Positions 5,667 to 7,300 of a stretch of DNA of 7,300 nucleotides are shown piece by piece. This DNA is from Deltaproteobacteria bacterium (GTDB lineage Bacteria > Desulfobacterota > Syntrophia > Syntrophales > Smithellaceae): positions 1 to 7,300 of the forward strand of contig JAGVUJ010000189.1 of NCBI GenBank assembly GCA_019136325.1. The letters are read 5' to 3'. The notes under the pieces are model-generated. The model saw only the letters and a list, made by a program, of their open reading frames with translations. It ran no database searches and had not been told where the DNA came from. Positions within the stretch are counted from its first letter, which is position 1, and each line of letters begins with the position of its first letter. The translations under genes were made by a program, and so were the position numbers.

Positions 5667-7300
5667 TGCGTATCCTCCTTCGTTTTGCTTATCAAAATCC
5701 GCGCGTCCACGGCCTTGATGCCGTTTTTGGCTTCATAGACCTCGATGGGGTTGACTTCTATATCGGTGATTCGTTCGCACGTCCTGATAATCGTACTGAT
5801 TTTAATAATCGTATCGATGACGGACTCGATATCCTTTTTTTCTTCTCCCCGGGCTCCGAGAAGCAGTGGATAGGATCTGATTTCCTCCAGCATGGAAAGG
5901 GCGATGTCGCGATTAACGGGAACCGCCCGAAACGATATATCCTTCATAATTTCCACGTAAATGCCGCCGAGCCCGCACATGATGACCGGTCCGAAGGAAG
6001 GATCTCTTCTCGCGCCGATAATCAGCTCAATGCCTTTCTTGACCATTTCCGCGACTTCGATGCCCTCAATAACGGCGTTGGGTTTGTAAACCCGGCAGTG
6101 ATGCATTATCGCTTCATAACCGACGACCACTTCCTTTTCGTCATCCAGATCAAGCAGGACGCCGCCCGCGTCGCTCTTATGCAGAATATCCCTGGAGACA
6201 ACCTTCATCACGACCGGATAGCCGATTTCTCCGGCGAACGTCACCGCTTCTTTAATGTTGCGCGCTATTTTGCTTTGCGGCATCGTAATGCCGGCGGCGC
6301 GCATAACCGCCGCGCCTTCATTGGCCAGCAGAAAGGTTCTTCCGTTCCTGACGGCTCCGTCGATAACGGCATTGATCGCGGCGGTATCGATATTGTACTC
6401 GTCAATTTTGCGGGAAACCTCGTCACGATGCTTGTAATACCGGTAGAACGCCCCCAGGCAGGAGACGGCCTGTTCCACATCGTTGAATACGGGAATGCTT
6501 TCCGCGATCAAGGCGGTGATCGCGCTTTCCACCTGTTTGCCGCCGATCAGGGCGTAACTGATGGATTTGCCGTTTTTTCGATGACTGGCATAGGTCTCTT
6601 TGATCATTTGCGTCAGATTTCCGGAATCGAAAATCGCCGTTTCGCAGTACAGCCCGATCGTCGAACCGATGTCTTCAGACTCGGCGGTTACAGTGAGCGC
6701 GCGTGTGTATTCAACCCCGCCGGCGGTGCCGGTGAGATCAATGGGATTTTTCGTTGATCCGAACGACGGCGTGACGGCCTCGTAAAGCCCCTTGAGCGCG
6801 GCCTGATCATCATACAGCGCGACGCCGTATTTTTCGCACGCGTCAGTTGCCATCACCCCGACACCGCCCCCGTTCGTCACGATGACGCTGTTGCGGGTTC
6901 GGGGCGCGGAACTGGAAATCATGAACTTGCACCAGTTGAAAGCGTCTTCAAGGCATTCCGCCCGGAGCACGCCGCACTGTTTCATAATGGCGTCGAATAT
7001 TTCATCCGAACCCGCCAGCGAGCCCGTGTGCGAAGCGGCGGCCTGCGCGCCTCTTTTCGATTTTCCGGATTTGATCACAATCACCGGCTTCTTCCCGGTG
7101 GCCGTCTTGAGGGCTTCAATCAGCCGTTCCCCTTTTTTGACTCCCTCGATATAAATAAAGATGACTTTTGTATCGTCGTGTTGGATCAGATAGTCCAGCA
7201 GATCAGCTTCATCGACATCACACTTGTTGCCGATGGAAATAATGGCGGAAAGCCCCAGACTGGCGACGGCTGTTTTCGCGATCATGGCGATTCCCAGCGC
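5663..7300 (-). CDS. ADP-forming acyl-CoA (acetyl-CoA) synthetase, fused alpha/beta, 5' end outside window
   Basis: This is the C-terminal 545 residues of an NDP-forming acyl-CoA synthetase, which makes ATP from acyl-CoA, ADP and phosphate (acetate likely, not proven). The frame stays open to the window edge: ALGIA precedes the first in-window ATG at 7285, so that Met is internal. Counting from that Met, GLSAIISIGNKCDVDEADLL (11-30) is the conserved link after the missing CoA-binding domain. SHTGSLAG (85-92) carries the expected phosphorylated His86. TNGGGVGVMATDAC (137-150) starts the second ligase-like domain. An ATP-grasp domain runs from about 325 to the end, with GYPVVMKVVS (355-364), HKSDAGGV (369-376), GARRDPSFGPVIMCGLGGIYVE (424-445) and the metal-site region DIEVNPIEV (508-516). 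No frameshift is seen. The downstream DRTGG gene overlaps it by 4 bases. Substrate range cannot be read from sequence. Confidence 0.95.
   Translation of the reverse strand, partial: ALGIAMIAKTAVASLGLSAIISIGNKCDVDEADLLDYLIQHDDTKVIFIYIEGVKKGERLIEALKTATGKKPVIVIKSGKSKRGAQAAASHTGSLAGSDEIFDAIMKQCGVLRAECLEDAFNWCKFMISSSAPRTRNSVIVTNGGGVGVMATDACEKYGVALYDDQAALKGLYEAVTPSFGSTKNPIDLTGTAGGVEYTRALTVTAESEDIGSTIGLYCETAIFDSGNLTQMIKETYASHRKNGKSISYALIGGKQVESAITALIAESIPVFNDVEQAVSCLGAFYRYYKHRDEVSRKIDEYNIDTAAINAVIDGAVRNGRTFLLANEGAAVMRAAGITMPQSKIARNIKEAVTFAGEIGYPVVMKVVSRDILHKSDAGGVLLDLDDEKEVVVGYEAIMHHCRVYKPNAVIEGIEVAEMVKKGIELIIGARRDPSFGPVIMCGLGGIYVEIMKDISFRAVPVNRDIALSMLEEIRSYPLLLGARGEEKKDIESVIDTIIKISTIIRTCERITDIEVNPIEVYEAKNGIKAVDARILISKTKEDTQ
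5674..5680 (-). promoter_or_regulatory. Strong ribosome binding site for the DRTGG gene
   Basis: AAGGAGG on the minus strand lies 7 bases before the ATG at 5666-5664, inside the last codons of the synthetase gene. With the ATGA overlap it fixes the start and allows both coupled and independent initiation. Confidence 0.85.

Noticed and set aside
5618..6757. Long (379-codon) plus-strand open frame
   Set aside because: It lies antisense to the ADP-forming synthetase gene, whose motifs are unmistakable. The plus-strand product has no recognisable family features.

Overview
The window holds five protein genes, four read right to left and one left to right, plus one repeat-filled intergenic stretch of about 0.73 kb. 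The gene content and moderate GC suggest an anaerobic bacterium, most plausibly a Desulfobacterota member of the Syntrophus/Smithella type. The clues are an ADP-forming acyl-CoA synthetase, a CoA-transferase fused to an acetyltransferase, and modular hairpin/heptamer intergenic repeats. That placement is an inference; no marker gene is present.

Layout from left to right. The 3' end of a metallo-beta-lactamase-fold hydrolase gene (+) occupies 1-579. It converges, across a 32-base gap, on an operon read leftward. That operon starts at a promoter with both sigma-70 hexamers at perfect consensus (3931-3959). It encodes an acetyl-CoA hydrolase/CoA-transferase fused to a C-terminal GNAT domain (3869-1974), then a phosphomannomutase/phosphoglucomutase (1952-612) that starts with TTG behind a strong ribosome binding site. 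From 3960 to 4598 there is no credible gene. The stretch is a mosaic of short repeats: twin hairpins, a 31-base direct repeat, three copies of a TAGTGAGA-led module in both orientations, three tracts of 7-base repeats, and a compact block of contiguous stems at 4408-4515. To the right lies a second leftward operon: the 3' part of a fused alpha/beta ADP-forming acyl-CoA synthetase gene (7300-5663), overlapped by 4 bases (ATGA) by a 355-residue BioD-like ATPase plus DRTGG-domain protein (5666-4599).

How the genes may work together. The ADP-forming synthetase converts acyl-CoA plus ADP and phosphate to acid plus CoA and ATP. Its coupled partner has the domain order of the N-terminal regulatory half of long phosphotransacetylases but lacks a catalytic Pta domain, so it is a candidate regulator of the synthetase. 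The CoA-transferase moves CoA between acids (or hydrolyses acyl-CoA), and its fused GNAT domain may acetylate proteins in response to acetyl-CoA. The region therefore looks like an acyl-CoA/acetate energy-metabolism neighbourhood, with a sugar-phosphate mutase co-transcribed with the CoA-transferase. The most unusual part is the intergenic mosaic, especially the structured block at 4408-4515.
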